From positions 124,001 to 188,000 of the forward strand of contig NZ_JBHSDH010000013.1 in the NCBI RefSeq assembly GCF_042651485.1: a stretch of DNA of 64,000 nucleotides. The letters are read 5' to 3'. The DNA is from Sphingorhabdus_B arenilitoris. Its GTDB lineage: Bacteria; Pseudomonadota; Alphaproteobacteria; Sphingomonadales; Sphingomonadaceae. Position 1 is the stretch's first letter, and each line of letters opens with the position of its first letter. Made by a program: the position numbers and the translations under genes. Under the pieces are notes generated by a model, which had not been told where the DNA came from, ran no database searches, and was given only the letters and a program-made list of their open reading frames with translations. Below are positions 43,888 through 53,429 of the stretch, piece after piece.

Positions 43888-44361
43888 TCATCCAAAATGG
43901 TTAAAAAATGGTTCACTGACCGCCCATATGCCGGCGAGGGAGATCGCTATCCCGTAAGGAATGAGCGCCGGACCCTTGCGTTTTCGCATCTTATGCGAGA
44001 CGGCAAAAAAGATTGTCACGAACAGCCCCAGCACCGATGCGACCAGAACCAAGGTGATAAATTTGGTCAGTGAAAACCAAAGAGCGAGGGCGGAGAACAG
44101 CTTTACATCGCCGCCCTTCATCCAGTTTAATGCAAAGAAAATGCTGAAAATGCCGAAAGTGACAATTGCAGTTGCAATTTGCATGCCCGCAAACTGCCAT
44201 CCCAATTGACCCGACGCATACCAATATACCGGCGCCGCCAACACGATGGCGAGCGTCACGAAATTGTAAATCTTGCGGTGGCGTATGTCCGAGTAGATGG
44301 TAAACATCAGAGCAATTGCCAAGCCGCCAAGCAGCGCGTAGGTGAGATTTTGCATATCCAT
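43888..44361 (-). CDS. cpaA: Prepilin peptidase CpaA (TadV)
   Basis: 157 residues from ATG 44361; a TTG at 44379 and an ATG at 44355 are in frame too. A24-type aspartyl prepilin peptidase without the methylase domain. The two catalytic Asp are in FTIYSDIRHRKIYN (about 25) and MKGGDVKLFSAL. Four to five membrane segments. It would process Flp and pseudopilins, but none is encoded here. First gene of the minus-strand pilus set; the next gene upstream diverges. Confidence 0.9.
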   Translation of the reverse strand: MDMQNLTYALLGGLAIALMFTIYSDIRHRKIYNFVTLAIVLAAPVYWYASGQLGWQFAGMQIATAIVTFGIFSIFFALNWMKGGDVKLFSALALWFSLTKFITLVLVASVLGLFVTIFFAVSHKMRKRKGPALIPYGIAISLAGIWAVSEPFFNHFG

Positions 44362-44401
44362 GCCGCCCGCATTAACCAATAGAAATTACCAAAAGGTAAC
44401 C

Positions 44402-45367
44402 ATGGCCAAAGCTTTAGAAATCATCGACCGCCGTTCGATACCCTCCACCGCCACCGAAAGCAGCTGGAAAGCCGAGGATGGCTGGGAAATCCGCCGTATC
44501 GACTGGGCGGGCCGTGGCGGCGCGAAACAGGCGCGGGGATCAATTTTATTTTTGCCCGGACGCGGCGACCATTATGAAAAATATCTCGAAACGCTCGATT
44601 ATTATGCGGCGGCAGGGTGGAATGTGACGTCTACCGATTGGCGGGGACAGGGTTTGTCGGGGCGCTATTTGGATGATCCCCATGTTGGTCATATTGATGA
44701 TTTTTCAACGTGGATCGCAGATATCCGGTATTTTTACAGCAAATGGGAGGCAGAGCAGCCCGGCCCTCATGTCGTCATCGCGCACAGCATGGGCGGGCAT
44801 CTGGCCATGCGGACTGCCGCCGAGGGCGCGATTCATCCCGATGCGCTGATATTGAGCGCGCCGATGCTGTGCATTCATACAGCTGGATTGCCATTGTCCG
44901 TTAACCATGCATTTGCCCGTTTCATGGTCTGGCTGGGCAGGGGCGAACGGCCGGCATGGAAAGTGAGCGAAAAACCGTTGTCCGCCATGAGCCTGAGGGC
45001 GAAAATCTTAACCCATGACCCGGACCGTTACGCCGATGAGCTAGCTTGGTGGGAGAAACGGCCCGGCGTGAAATTGGGACCAGCCAGCTGGCACTGGATT
45101 GAAAGAGCCATCGCCTCCATCCGGTCGCTGGAAGGAGCAGGCAAGCTCGAAAATATGAAAATACCAACGCTGTTGATGGCGACAACTGCCGATCAATTGG
45201 TCAGTACGAGGCGGATCATTGCCGATGAAAAACGGCTGCCTCATTCAGAAATTTTGTTATTTGGAAAAGAGGCCGCGCATGAATTACTGCGGGAAGTGGA
45301 TGAGGTGCGCGATAAATGCCTTGATGCAATGAACCGCTTCATGGATGAACACGCTCCGAAGAAATGA
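44402..45367 (+). CDS. Alpha/beta hydrolase (lysophospholipase/monoacylglycerol-lipase-like)
   Basis: 321 residues from ATG 44402 (AAGG at 44392). A Hydrolase_4 domain: FLPGRGDHYEKYLE at the oxyanion side, nucleophile Ser in VIAHSMGGHLA, Asp in MATTADQLVS, and His in KEAAHELLRE. No signal peptide. It overlaps the next oxidoreductase by 4 bases, so they share a transcript. The substrate is probably a carboxylic ester such as a lysolipid; not determined. Confidence 0.88.
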   Translation: MAKALEIIDRRSIPSTATESSWKAEDGWEIRRIDWAGRGGAKQARGSILFLPGRGDHYEKYLETLDYYAAAGWNVTSTDWRGQGLSGRYLDDPHVGHIDDFSTWIADIRYFYSKWEAEQPGPHVVIAHSMGGHLAMRTAAEGAIHPDALILSAPMLCIHTAGLPLSVNHAFARFMVWLGRGERPAWKVSEKPLSAMSLRAKILTHDPDRYADELAWWEKRPGVKLGPASWHWIERAIASIRSLEGAGKLENMKIPTLLMATTADQLVSTRRIIADEKRLPHSEILLFGKEAAHELLREVDEVRDKCLDAMNRFMDEHAPKK

Positions 45368-46473
45368 CAGATTTTGATGTAGCGATTATTGGCAGCGGGA
45401 TTGCCGGGGCCAGCCTTGCGTCGCAATTGGCAGGCGCGGCAAGATTATTGCTATTGGAAGCAGAATCGCAACCCGGGTATCATGCAACCGGGCGCAGCGC
45501 TGCATTTTGGACCGAAAGCTATGGCGGCCCGATGGTGCAGCCGCTGACCAGTGCATCTGGCCCGTTTTTATCTGCGCCGCCGCCCGATATATCGGACCAG
45601 CCATTTATGCACCCAAGAGGCGCGCTGCATATTGGGCGGGAAGCTGACCGGACGCTTGCCAGCAAACTGTTGGCCGATTTTGCGCCCAGCGGGGTTTCGA
45701 TTACCCCGGTTAGCGCAGCTGAAATAGCGCGGCGGGTCGGCCATATCCAAAGCGATTGGACCATCGGCCTGTGGGAGCCTGATTGCTGTGATATCGATGT
45801 CGGCGGCCTGCACAGCGCCTATTTGCGCGCTGCGAAACGCAAGGGAGCGAAACTGGCCTGCAACGCGGCGCTGCGCCGCGCCGAATTTGGCAATGGACGG
45901 TGGGCGTTGGAGACGGCGGCGGGCAATTTTACTGCGAAGGCTATCGTAAATGCCGCAGGTGCGTGGGCCGACCAAGTGGCGGAACGCTGCGATATTCGGC
46001 CAATTGGCATCACTGCCTATCGCCGGACGGTATTGCAATTGCAAACGGACCCCGGATTTGCAGCCAATTTACCACTCGTCATCGCGCTTGATGGCAGTTT
46101 CTATTTCAAACCCGAAGCCGGCGGGCGAATATGGCTGAGCCCGCATGACGAAACGCCAAGTCCGCCCTGTGACGCGGCACCCGAAGAAATGGACATAGCC
46201 ATCGCCATGGACCGTTTTCAACAAGTGACCAATTGCGCTCAGATAAAATTGGAACGCAAATGGGCGGGCCTGCGCAGCTTTGCGCGCGACCGGTTGCCAG
46301 TAATCGGTGCTGATCCGGAATGTAGCGCATTTTTCTGGCTGGCGGGGCAGGGCGGTTTTGGCATCCAAACCGCACCCGCCACAGCGCAGCTCGCCGCGTC
46401 ACTATTATCGGGCAACATTACGGCGCCAGCACATGTCGATCCGGCACATTATGCGCCGGACAGGTTTCGATAA
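45364..46473 (+). CDS. FAD-dependent amine oxidoreductase, D-arginine dehydrogenase-like
   Basis: 369 residues of the DAO family. The FAD motif is DVAIIGSGIAGASLASQL at 4-21, with QPGYHATGRSAAFWTESYG after it. The later segments IVNAAGAWADQVA, FYFKPEAGGRIWLSPHDE, WAGLRSFARDRLPVIG and WLAGQGGFGIQTAPA match the Pseudomonas D-arginine dehydrogenase DauA closely in my memory. Whether it uses D-arginine is not shown. No dauB-type partner is adjacent; it pairs only with the hydrolase. Confidence 0.87.
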   Translation: MTDFDVAIIGSGIAGASLASQLAGAARLLLLEAESQPGYHATGRSAAFWTESYGGPMVQPLTSASGPFLSAPPPDISDQPFMHPRGALHIGREADRTLASKLLADFAPSGVSITPVSAAEIARRVGHIQSDWTIGLWEPDCCDIDVGGLHSAYLRAAKRKGAKLACNAALRRAEFGNGRWALETAAGNFTAKAIVNAAGAWADQVAERCDIRPIGITAYRRTVLQLQTDPGFAANLPLVIALDGSFYFKPEAGGRIWLSPHDETPSPPCDAAPEEMDIAIAMDRFQQVTNCAQIKLERKWAGLRSFARDRLPVIGADPECSAFFWLAGQGGFGIQTAPATAQLAASLLSGNITAPAHVDPAHYAPDRFR

Positions 46474-46509
46474 TTTCAGTTGCGCCGGAACAGCGCCGGC
46501 ATTGCGGCC

Positions 46510-46956
46510 TTAATCCTCAACGGGTGTCGCAGCTTCTGCGGCATTGCTTGCCAAGGCATCGGCGCGGTCATTGCCTTCATGGCCGGAATGGCCCTTTACC
46601 CATCGCCATTCAATATCGTGACGTGCAGAAGCTTCGATCAGATCATGCCATAAATCGGCATTGCGTACAGGTTGTTTCGACGCGTTTTTCCAGCCATTAC
46701 GCTGCCATCCGGCAACCCATTTCGTTATGCCTTCGCAGACATATTTGCTGTCTGTATGGAGCAGTACATTGCAAGGTTCGATCAATATATTCAACGCATT
46801 GATCGCGGCGAGCAGTTCCATCCGGTTATTGGTGGTGTCGGGATCACCGCCGGATATTTCTTTTTCATGTTCGCCATAACGGATGAGCGCCCCCCATCCT
46901 CCAGGACCAGGGTTGCCTTTACATGCGCCATCAGTGAAAATTTCAACTTGCTTCAT
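46510..46956 (-). CDS. rnhA: Ribonuclease HI
   Basis: 148 residues. It cuts RNA in RNA-DNA hybrids. Catalytic residues: Asp in IFTDGACKGNPGPGG (about 8), Glu in NRMELLAAINAL (about 47), Asp in LLHTDSKYV (about 69), and the final Asp in GHEGNDRADALA. Third in the ispH-thrB-rnhA unit. Confidence 0.96.
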   Translation of the reverse strand: MKQVEIFTDGACKGNPGPGGWGALIRYGEHEKEISGGDPDTTNNRMELLAAINALNILIEPCNVLLHTDSKYVCEGITKWVAGWQRNGWKNASKQPVRNADLWHDLIEASARHDIEWRWVKGHSGHEGNDRADALASNAAEAATPVED

Positions 46957-46972
46957 AATAAAGCCTCATTTT

Positions 46973-47926
46973 TCACAATTTATCGAACCGATCTGTGTAA
47001 AAATCAAGCCGCCTCAAAAAGGCCAACGGGTCTTTTTGGGTCACAATTGCGCTCTTGGGTGTATTGATCCAGTCAAAACAGCGGGTCAACAAAAAGCGCA
47101 AGCACGCCGCGCGGGCAAGAATGGGAAAAGCGTCACGCGTTGCACGATCGCTGCCATGGCTTTGTTCATATCCCGACAATAATGCACGGCCGATTTCGGG
47201 ATGATAATCCGCACCATCGCTCGAAAAACTCCAGGCGGCGTGCGTTACTGCTAGGTCGTAACCGCGAATATCGGTACATGCGAAATAAAAATCGATCAGG
47301 CCTGATACCCGGTCATCCAATATCAAAACATTGTCAGGGAATAGGTCGGCATGAATGGCGGCAACCGGTAAATGGACCGGCCAATGCGCTTCAACATAAT
47401 CGCATTCCGCAAATATCCGCTCCGACAGGCCGGGAGAAATGCTGTCCAATGCATCTGTGCCGCAGCGCATTGCCAATGGCCGAAAGGCGGCAACGCCGAG
47501 GCTATTGGGCCGTTCCATCGTAAAGTCGGCCAGCGCTTTATGCATGTCGCCCAGCGCTTTACCAGTCGCCTGCGCCTGCACGGCGGTGGGTGTGGACACG
47601 GAGAAGCCAGAGAGGAATTCGATCAGACAGGCCGGGCGGCCGCATAATTGTTGCAGCCAATTGCCGTCGCGGTCATCAATGAACCGCGGCACTTTGCAAC
47701 CGGCGGCATGCAAATGGCCGAGCAGCGCATAGAAAAATGGCAGGTCTTCGGGATCGACGCGCTTTTCATATAAAGTCAAAATATAACGGGAACGCGTGGT
47801 TTCGACGAAATAGTTGCTATTTTCGACACCCTCCGCAATGCCTTTTAACGCAACAAGGTCGCCCACGTCATAACGAGCCAGCAGCTCTGCCGCCTCTTCT
47901 GCACCGACTTGTGTGTAAACGGCCAT
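46973..47926 (-). CDS. thrB: Homoserine kinase (ThrB2, APH-fold type)
   Basis: 317 residues. It phosphorylates homoserine on the path to threonine. This is the aminoglycoside-phosphotransferase-like form found in alphaproteobacteria and pseudomonads, not the GHMP form: AAIHADLFPDNVL is the catalytic loop (Asp), and LIDFYFACTDIRGYDLA is the metal-binding segment. TAATG couples it to ispH. Confidence 0.94.
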   Translation of the reverse strand: MAVYTQVGAEEAAELLARYDVGDLVALKGIAEGVENSNYFVETTRSRYILTLYEKRVDPEDLPFFYALLGHLHAAGCKVPRFIDDRDGNWLQQLCGRPACLIEFLSGFSVSTPTAVQAQATGKALGDMHKALADFTMERPNSLGVAAFRPLAMRCGTDALDSISPGLSERIFAECDYVEAHWPVHLPVAAIHADLFPDNVLILDDRVSGLIDFYFACTDIRGYDLAVTHAAWSFSSDGADYHPEIGRALLSGYEQSHGSDRATRDAFPILARAACLRFLLTRCFDWINTPKSAIVTQKDPLAFLRRLDFYTDRFDKL

Positions 47927-48915
47927 TAACTTGCTGCGCCGGAGGTCTCATTCGCCAATTCGCGTGGCAGTTTGAAAATGATGCTTTCTTCGGCAGTCGT
48001 CACCTGTTCTTCTTTAACATCGAAGAATCGGCCCAAATGATCGACAATTTCGCGCACCAATATTTCCGGAGCCGATGCCCCAGCGGTCAGTCCCATGGTT
48101 GTTACGCCGTCCAACCAGCTCAGATTTATTTCGCTCGCCCGTTGCACCAGGTAGGATTGTGCACCGCCGCGTTTTGCAACTTCGACAAGGCGCAGCGAAT
48201 TGGAGCTATTGGGCGCGCCGATCACGATCACCAACTGGCATCTATTGGCAATAGCCTTAACCGATTCCTGGCGATTAGATGTGGCGTAGCAAATATCTTC
48301 GCCCTTTGGACCGACGATTGACGGGAAGCGCTCTTGCAGGATTTGGACGATTTCGGCGGTATCATCCACCGACAATGTGGTCTGCGTCAGGAAGGACAGA
48401 TTTTCAGGATCATCGGGCTGAAAATTGCGGGCGTCCTCCGCAGTTTCGACGAGCGACATGGTGCCGGCAGGAACCTGACCAAAAGTGCCCACGACCTCTG
48501 GATGACCTTTATGGCCGACAAAAACAATATGACGCCCGGCCTCGACCTGACGTTCGGCTTGCCGGTGCACTTTGGAGACCAAAGGACAGGTAGCGTCCAG
48601 ATAGGCAAGGCCGCGGTCCTGCGCATTTTGAGGAACGGATTTTGGCACGCCATGTGCGGAAAATACCACGTGAGCATCATCAGGGACTTCGTCCAATTCC
48701 TCAACGAAGATCGCCCCTTTTGCTTTCAGGCTGTCGACCACGAACCGGTTATGAACAATTTCATGCCGTACATAAACGGGTGCACCATGCTGTTCGAGGG
48801 CCAATTCAACAATTTTGATCGCGCGGTCGACGCCGGCACAAAATCCACGGGGGGCAGCCAATAATAGCTGCAATGGAGGCTTGCTTTCGCCATGAAGAGA
48901 GAGTTGTTCAGTCAT
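47926..48915 (-). CDS. ispH: 4-hydroxy-3-methylbut-2-enyl diphosphate reductase
   Basis: 329 residues from ATG 48915 (AAAGGA upstream; a TTG at 48921 is in frame). Last step of the MEP isoprenoid path, with a 4Fe-4S cluster. The three cluster Cys are in RGFCAGVDRA, DATCPLVSKVH and CYATSNRQESV; the His and Glu of the active site are also present. First gene of the unit with thrB and rnhA. Confidence 0.96.
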   Translation of the reverse strand: MTEQLSLHGESKPPLQLLLAAPRGFCAGVDRAIKIVELALEQHGAPVYVRHEIVHNRFVVDSLKAKGAIFVEELDEVPDDAHVVFSAHGVPKSVPQNAQDRGLAYLDATCPLVSKVHRQAERQVEAGRHIVFVGHKGHPEVVGTFGQVPAGTMSLVETAEDARNFQPDDPENLSFLTQTTLSVDDTAEIVQILQERFPSIVGPKGEDICYATSNRQESVKAIANRCQLVIVIGAPNSSNSLRLVEVAKRGGAQSYLVQRASEINLSWLDGVTTMGLTAGASAPEILVREIVDHLGRFFDVKEEQVTTAEESIIFKLPRELANETSGAAS

Positions 48916-49060
48916 CGGCAATGTCCTTTAAGTAATGTCACCGCGAACGCCAAGCGCTTTCGGCTGTTGCACCGAAACACTCTGGCGGATAAGGACCAAT
49001 AACAATTTTTCGCCAGCAAGCCGCGAAAACTAAGATAACAGCTGCAAGGATAGACCGGTA

Positions 49061-49711
49061 ATGAAAAAAAGCGCCTTGATTATAATGACTTCTATGGCCG
49101 CGATGCTTGTGTCCGCTTGTTCACGCGACGGCGAATTGGACATATCATCCGGCGTTGGGGTCAGCATTACGCGCTCGGGCTGTCCTGCTGTGGCGGTTCC
49201 CGATGGCACGGGCGACATTACCTTGTTTAATCCGGAAAACCGTCAGGATGCCGACGCCATCGACGTGGTTGCGACATTGACCAAGCTCCGCCCCGCCTGC
49301 AATGATTCAGGTGAGAAAATCTATACCGAAACCAGTTTTGAAGTGCAGGCAAGTCGCCGCGATACACAGGGCGCACGGTCGGTGACCTTGCCCTATTTCT
49401 CAACCGTGGTTCAGGGCGGCAGCGCGGTTGTTGCCAAACGCGTGGGCGAAGTGACGGTGCAATTTGCCGATGGTCAGTCGAAAGCGACCGCAACGGGCAA
49501 GGCCGCAAGCTATATTGACGCCGAAAGTGCGCGTCTGCCCGCCGATATTGTGGCGAAAATCACAAAGAAGCGTAAACCGGGCGACCCCGATGCCGCGCTT
49601 GACCCGCTGGCCGATCCCGAAGTGAAGGCCGCCGTGGTCCGGTCCAGTTTTGAACTGCTCATCGGGTTTCAGCTGACCGAGGATCAACTGCGATATAACG
49701 TAACGCGTTAA
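49061..49711 (+). CDS. Lipoprotein of unknown function upstream of argS
   Basis: 216 residues. Signal ending VSAC-S (lipobox). The mature protein has two conserved-looking Cys (SGCPAVAVPDG and RPACNDSGEK) and alternating beta-strand sequence to about 145, then a charged linker and a C-terminal segment ending DQLRYNVTR. No family I can name; I recall similar unannotated lipoproteins beside argS in sphingomonads. It is followed by a 100-base gap before argS. Confidence 0.82.
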   Translation: MKKSALIIMTSMAAMLVSACSRDGELDISSGVGVSITRSGCPAVAVPDGTGDITLFNPENRQDADAIDVVATLTKLRPACNDSGEKIYTETSFEVQASRRDTQGARSVTLPYFSTVVQGGSAVVAKRVGEVTVQFADGQSKATATGKAASYIDAESARLPADIVAKITKKRKPGDPDAALDPLADPEVKAAVVRSSFELLIGFQLTEDQLRYNVTR

Positions 49712-49811
49712 TCGAGGTTTTTTTGCAGGGGCAGGCTGATCATATGCGCCGCCTCAATTTCCCTTGTGGCGGCGCGGATAGCTGTGCCGCCCAGCTGTAA
49801 GGATTATTGTC

Positions 49812-51536
49812 GTGACTATTTTTACCCACTTTGCCGGACTTGTTGGGCAGGCTCTGGACGTGCTGGAGAATGATGGCACAATCGAGCCCGGGTTGGACCG
49901 CTCCAATATCGCAGTCGAACCGCCGCGCGATGCGTCGCATGGGGATCTCGCCATCAATGCGGCCATGGTGCTGGCCAAGCCTGCAAAAATGAACCCGCGC
50001 GCGCTTGCCGAATTGCTGTCTGAACAATTACGGGCTCATGCTGCGGTCGAATCGGTCGAGATTGCCGGACCGGGTTTCTTGAATTTGCGGCTGGCTTCGT
50101 CGGTGTGGCTGGATGAGTTGAATCAGATTGCGAAGCTAGGCGATGATTATGGCCGCTCCGATATGGGGCAGGGGCATATCGTCAATGTCGAATATGTCTC
50201 CGCCAATCCCACAGGCCCCATGCATATGGGCCATTGCCGCGGCGCGGTTGTGGGCGATGCGCTGGCCGATTTGCTGGAATTTGCGGGCAATAAGGTTGTC
50301 CGTGAATATTATATCAATGACGCAGGCGGGCAGGTGGATGTGCTCGCCCGGTCTGTTTATCTGCGCTATTTACAGGCGCTGGGCGACGACATTGAAATTG
50401 CCGAAGGACTGTATCCCGGCGACTATCTGATCCCGGTTGGGCAGCGGCTGGCCGGCCAATATGGCGACCAGTATCGCGGGCGCGATGAAGCCGAATGGCT
50501 TGCGCTATTTCGCACCGAAGCTGTCGCCGACATGATGGACATGATCCGGGCTGATTTGAAGCTGCTGGGCATCGAGCATGATATATTCGCGTCCGAGGCG
50601 CAGCTTCATGTTGAGGGCAAGGCCGACGCCGCGGAGGCCGAATTGCGCGCACGTGATTTGGTCTATGATGGCGTATTGGAAAAGCCAAAGGGCAAGGAAA
50701 TAGAGGATTGGGAGCCGGTGACTCTGCCGCTGTTCCGGTCCACCCAATTTGGCGATGATCAGGACCGGCCGATCAAAAAATCCGGCGGCGCGTGGACCTA
50801 TTTTGGTGCCGATTTGGCCTATCATTTCCAAAAGGCACAAAATGCCGATGAGCTGATCAATATCTGGGGCGCGGACCATGCCGGGACGGTAAAGCGGATC
50901 AAGGCGGCGGTGGAGGCTTTGACGCAGGGCAAGGCCAAGTTTGACATTAAACTGGTGCAAATGGTGCGCCTGTTGCGCGGCGGCGAACCTGTTAAAATGT
51001 CGAAACGGTCAGGCAGCTTTGTGACGTTGGCCGATGTGGTGGAGGAAGTGGGCAAAGATGTCGTCCGCTTTACCATGTTGACCCGTAAAGCCGACGCGCA
51101 GATGGATTTCGATTTTGCCAAAGTGGTGGAGGCATCGAAGGACAATCCCGTATTCTACGTGCAATATGCCCATGCCCGGATCCAGTCGACCCTGCGTAAA
51201 GCGGCGGCGGAAGAGGGACTGTCGCCAGATGCAGCGCACATTGATCTGCTGGGTGGCGAAGAATTAGCGCTTATCCGCGAAGCCGCAAATTTCCCGCGCA
51301 TCGTCGAAGCCGCAGCAAAGGCGCGGGAGCCGCACCGGATTGCCTTTTACCTCAATGATTTGGCTGCGGCCTTTCATAGCTATTGGAATCTTGGTAATGA
51401 TAATGCCGACAAACGCTTCATATTGGCACAAAAGCCCGAATTGACATCGGCAAGGCTTTTCTTGGCAGTAAATATCGGGCAGATATTGCGAAACGGGCTG
51501 CGCCTCATGGGCGTCGAAGCGGCCGATACAATGTGA
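49812..51536 (+). CDS. argS: Arginyl-tRNA synthetase
   Basis: 574 residues from GTG 49812 (AGGA at about 49800). Class I synthetase; it charges tRNA-Arg. The N-terminal Add1 domain is followed by SANPTGPMHMGHCRG holding the HIGH signature at about 137-140, and KMSK at about 395 (VKMSKRSGSF). The C-terminal anticodon-binding domain ends in ILRNGLRLMGV. The SPOR-domain gene begins 16 bases later. Confidence 0.96.
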   Translation: MTIFTHFAGLVGQALDVLENDGTIEPGLDRSNIAVEPPRDASHGDLAINAAMVLAKPAKMNPRALAELLSEQLRAHAAVESVEIAGPGFLNLRLASSVWLDELNQIAKLGDDYGRSDMGQGHIVNVEYVSANPTGPMHMGHCRGAVVGDALADLLEFAGNKVVREYYINDAGGQVDVLARSVYLRYLQALGDDIEIAEGLYPGDYLIPVGQRLAGQYGDQYRGRDEAEWLALFRTEAVADMMDMIRADLKLLGIEHDIFASEAQLHVEGKADAAEAELRARDLVYDGVLEKPKGKEIEDWEPVTLPLFRSTQFGDDQDRPIKKSGGAWTYFGADLAYHFQKAQNADELINIWGADHAGTVKRIKAAVEALTQGKAKFDIKLVQMVRLLRGGEPVKMSKRSGSFVTLADVVEEVGKDVVRFTMLTRKADAQMDFDFAKVVEASKDNPVFYVQYAHARIQSTLRKAAAEEGLSPDAAHIDLLGGEELALIREAANFPRIVEAAAKAREPHRIAFYLNDLAAAFHSYWNLGNDNADKRFILAQKPELTSARLFLAVNIGQILRNGLRLMGVEAADTM

Positions 51537-51552
51537 TTGAAGGGGAATATTC

Positions 51553-52206
51553 ATGAGCGATACCAATAATGATGGACTGAATCTTGACGATCCGGATCGC
51601 TTACCTTGGCTGGAAACCGCCGATGGATATGAATATGATGATGGCGCATCACCGTTAAAGGTCGCAGGCTTGGTGCTCGGCGGTCTGGCGTTGCTCGCTT
51701 TGATTGTTGGCGGCATTTACTGGATGCAGCGTAATCAAACCGGCGGCGTTGACGGCGGCAATGGTGAGTTAATTGCCGCGCAAGAGGGCGATTATAAAGT
51801 GCGTCCTGAGGATGCCGGCGGTAAAAGCTTCGAAGGGGAGGGCGATGCCGCCTTTGCTGCGAGTGAGGGCAAGAAAACCGCTTCGACCGTTTCGACCGCA
51901 AAGCCGGAAGCCGCTGCGCCCGTTCCCGCGCCTGCAGCTCCTGGCGCCAATGCGCCGATCGCGGCGGGCAGCAGCTTCGTTCAAATGGGCGCATTCAGCG
52001 ATGCCGCCAGCGCCGACAAAGCATGGGCAGCGCTCGGCAAGCGTTTCGCGTTTCTGTCGGGCGTGAATAAGCGCATTGCCGAAGGTTCAGGCGAGGGCGG
52101 GCGCAAGGTATTCCGATTGCAAGCCGTAGCGAGCGATGCCGCCGCCGCGCAGCAGCTTTGCGCCAAGCTGAAAGCTGCGGGTGAGGGCTGCTTGATCGTC
52201 AAATAG
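51553..52206 (+). CDS. SPOR domain membrane protein
   Basis: 217 residues. A cytoplasmic acidic N-terminus, one transmembrane segment at about 38-56 (VLGGLALLALIVGGIYWM), an Ala/Glu/Pro-rich periplasmic linker, and a C-terminal SPOR domain at about 138-217 (SSFVQMGAFSDAASADKAW to AAGEGCLIVK). SPOR domains bind denuded peptidoglycan at the septum, so it probably acts in cell division or in wall remodelling. Shares the argS transcript; terminator at 52226-52268. Confidence 0.9.
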   Translation: MSDTNNDGLNLDDPDRLPWLETADGYEYDDGASPLKVAGLVLGGLALLALIVGGIYWMQRNQTGGVDGGNGELIAAQEGDYKVRPEDAGGKSFEGEGDAAFAASEGKKTASTVSTAKPEAAAPVPAPAAPGANAPIAAGSSFVQMGAFSDAASADKAWAALGKRFAFLSGVNKRIAEGSGEGGRKVFRLQAVASDAAAAQQLCAKLKAAGEGCLIVK

Positions 52207-52225
52207 GTTTAATGAAGCGCCGGGG

Positions 52226-52268
52226 AGAGCAAGGGCTGTAGCTGCAAAATGCAGCTACGGCTCTTTTT
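52226..52268 (+). terminator. Rho-independent terminator after the SPOR protein gene
   Basis: gtagctgc (52237-52244) pairs with gcagctac (52251-52258), with outer agagc/gctct support, followed by ttttt. Confidence 0.8.
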
Positions 52269-52367
52269 ATGCACAGATTTCCTGCGCCTTTGTTGCTTCC
52301 TACCCTTGTTTTGCCGCTGGTCCGGCGATAGCCTTTACCCCATGATGAACATTTGGCTGATCACATT

Positions 52368-53429
52368 ATGAAGCCCGTTATATTTGGCCTCTCCGGCTTG
52401 ACCATAACCGAGGGCGAACGGGATTTTTTCCGCGATGTTCGGCCCGCCGGTTACATTCTGTTTGGCCGCAACATCGAAAGCCGCGATCAAATGCGGGCGT
52501 TAACCGATGATTTGCGGGCGCTGCACGGGGATGAGGATCTGCCGATATTGATCGATCAGGAAGGCGGACGAGTGGCGCGGATGAAACCGCCCATCTGGCC
52601 GCAATTTCCGGCAGGCGGCGTGTTTGACGCGCTCTATGATATTGCGCCCATGACCGCGATTGAAGCGGCGCGGGTGAATGCAGAGGCGATTGCGCTGACG
52701 TTGGAAGAGGTGGGCGTGACCGTCAATTGCCTGCCGGTGCTCGATGTACGGGTGCCCGAAACCCATGCCGCCATTGGCGACCGCGCGCTGGGTAGCGACC
52801 CCGTTCGGGTGGCCGCATTGGGCCGCGCGATATTGGATGGCCTATCGAAAGGCGGCGTGGTGGGTGTGGTCAAACATATGCCAGGTCAGGGCCGTGCAGC
52901 GGTCGACAGCCATTATGACCTGCCCCGCGTCACGGCAATAGCAGAGGAATTGGAGCAAGATATTGCACCTTTTCGCAGCCTGCATAATGCGCCTATGGGA
53001 ATGACTGGCCATATCATGTTCGACGCGTGGGATAGCGAGCTGTGCTCCACCATGTCGCCGGTCATCATTGAAAATGTCATTCGCGGCCAAATGGGCTTTG
53101 ACGGCCTGTTGATGAGCGATGATCTCGATATGGAGGCATTATCGGGCGATGTCAGCGACCGTGCAGCCGGATGCGTTGCGGCGGGATGCGACATTGCGCT
53201 TAATTGCTGGGGCCGGATGGATGAGATGATCCGGATCGCGGACAAATTGCCCGAGATAAGCGAATTGTCGCTGGCCCGGCTGAACCGCGCGATGGCAAGC
53301 CGCAGCAAAGCGGCGCAGGGCGAACGGCTTGCTGGATTGCTCGACAAACGGGATCAATTGATCGCGATGGCAGGCGGCAATGCAGAGGCCAAGCTGACCA
53401 AAGCGGCAACGGGCGCATCGCATGGATGA
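52368..53429 (+). CDS. nagZ: Beta-N-acetylhexosaminidase (peptidoglycan recycling)
   Basis: 353 residues from ATG 52368; a TTG at 52353 is in frame. GH3 family, NagZ type: it releases N-acetylglucosamine from anhydromuropeptides in the cytoplasm. Signature KHMPGQGRAAVDSHYDLP holds the catalytic His of this family, and MSDDLDMEAL holds the nucleophile Asp. No signal peptide. It overlaps scpA by 8 bases, leading the scpAB and tat genes. Confidence 0.94.
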   Translation: MKPVIFGLSGLTITEGERDFFRDVRPAGYILFGRNIESRDQMRALTDDLRALHGDEDLPILIDQEGGRVARMKPPIWPQFPAGGVFDALYDIAPMTAIEAARVNAEAIALTLEEVGVTVNCLPVLDVRVPETHAAIGDRALGSDPVRVAALGRAILDGLSKGGVVGVVKHMPGQGRAAVDSHYDLPRVTAIAEELEQDIAPFRSLHNAPMGMTGHIMFDAWDSELCSTMSPVIIENVIRGQMGFDGLLMSDDLDMEALSGDVSDRAAGCVAAGCDIALNCWGRMDEMIRIADKLPEISELSLARLNRAMASRSKAAQGERLAGLLDKRDQLIAMAGGNAEAKLTKAATGASHG

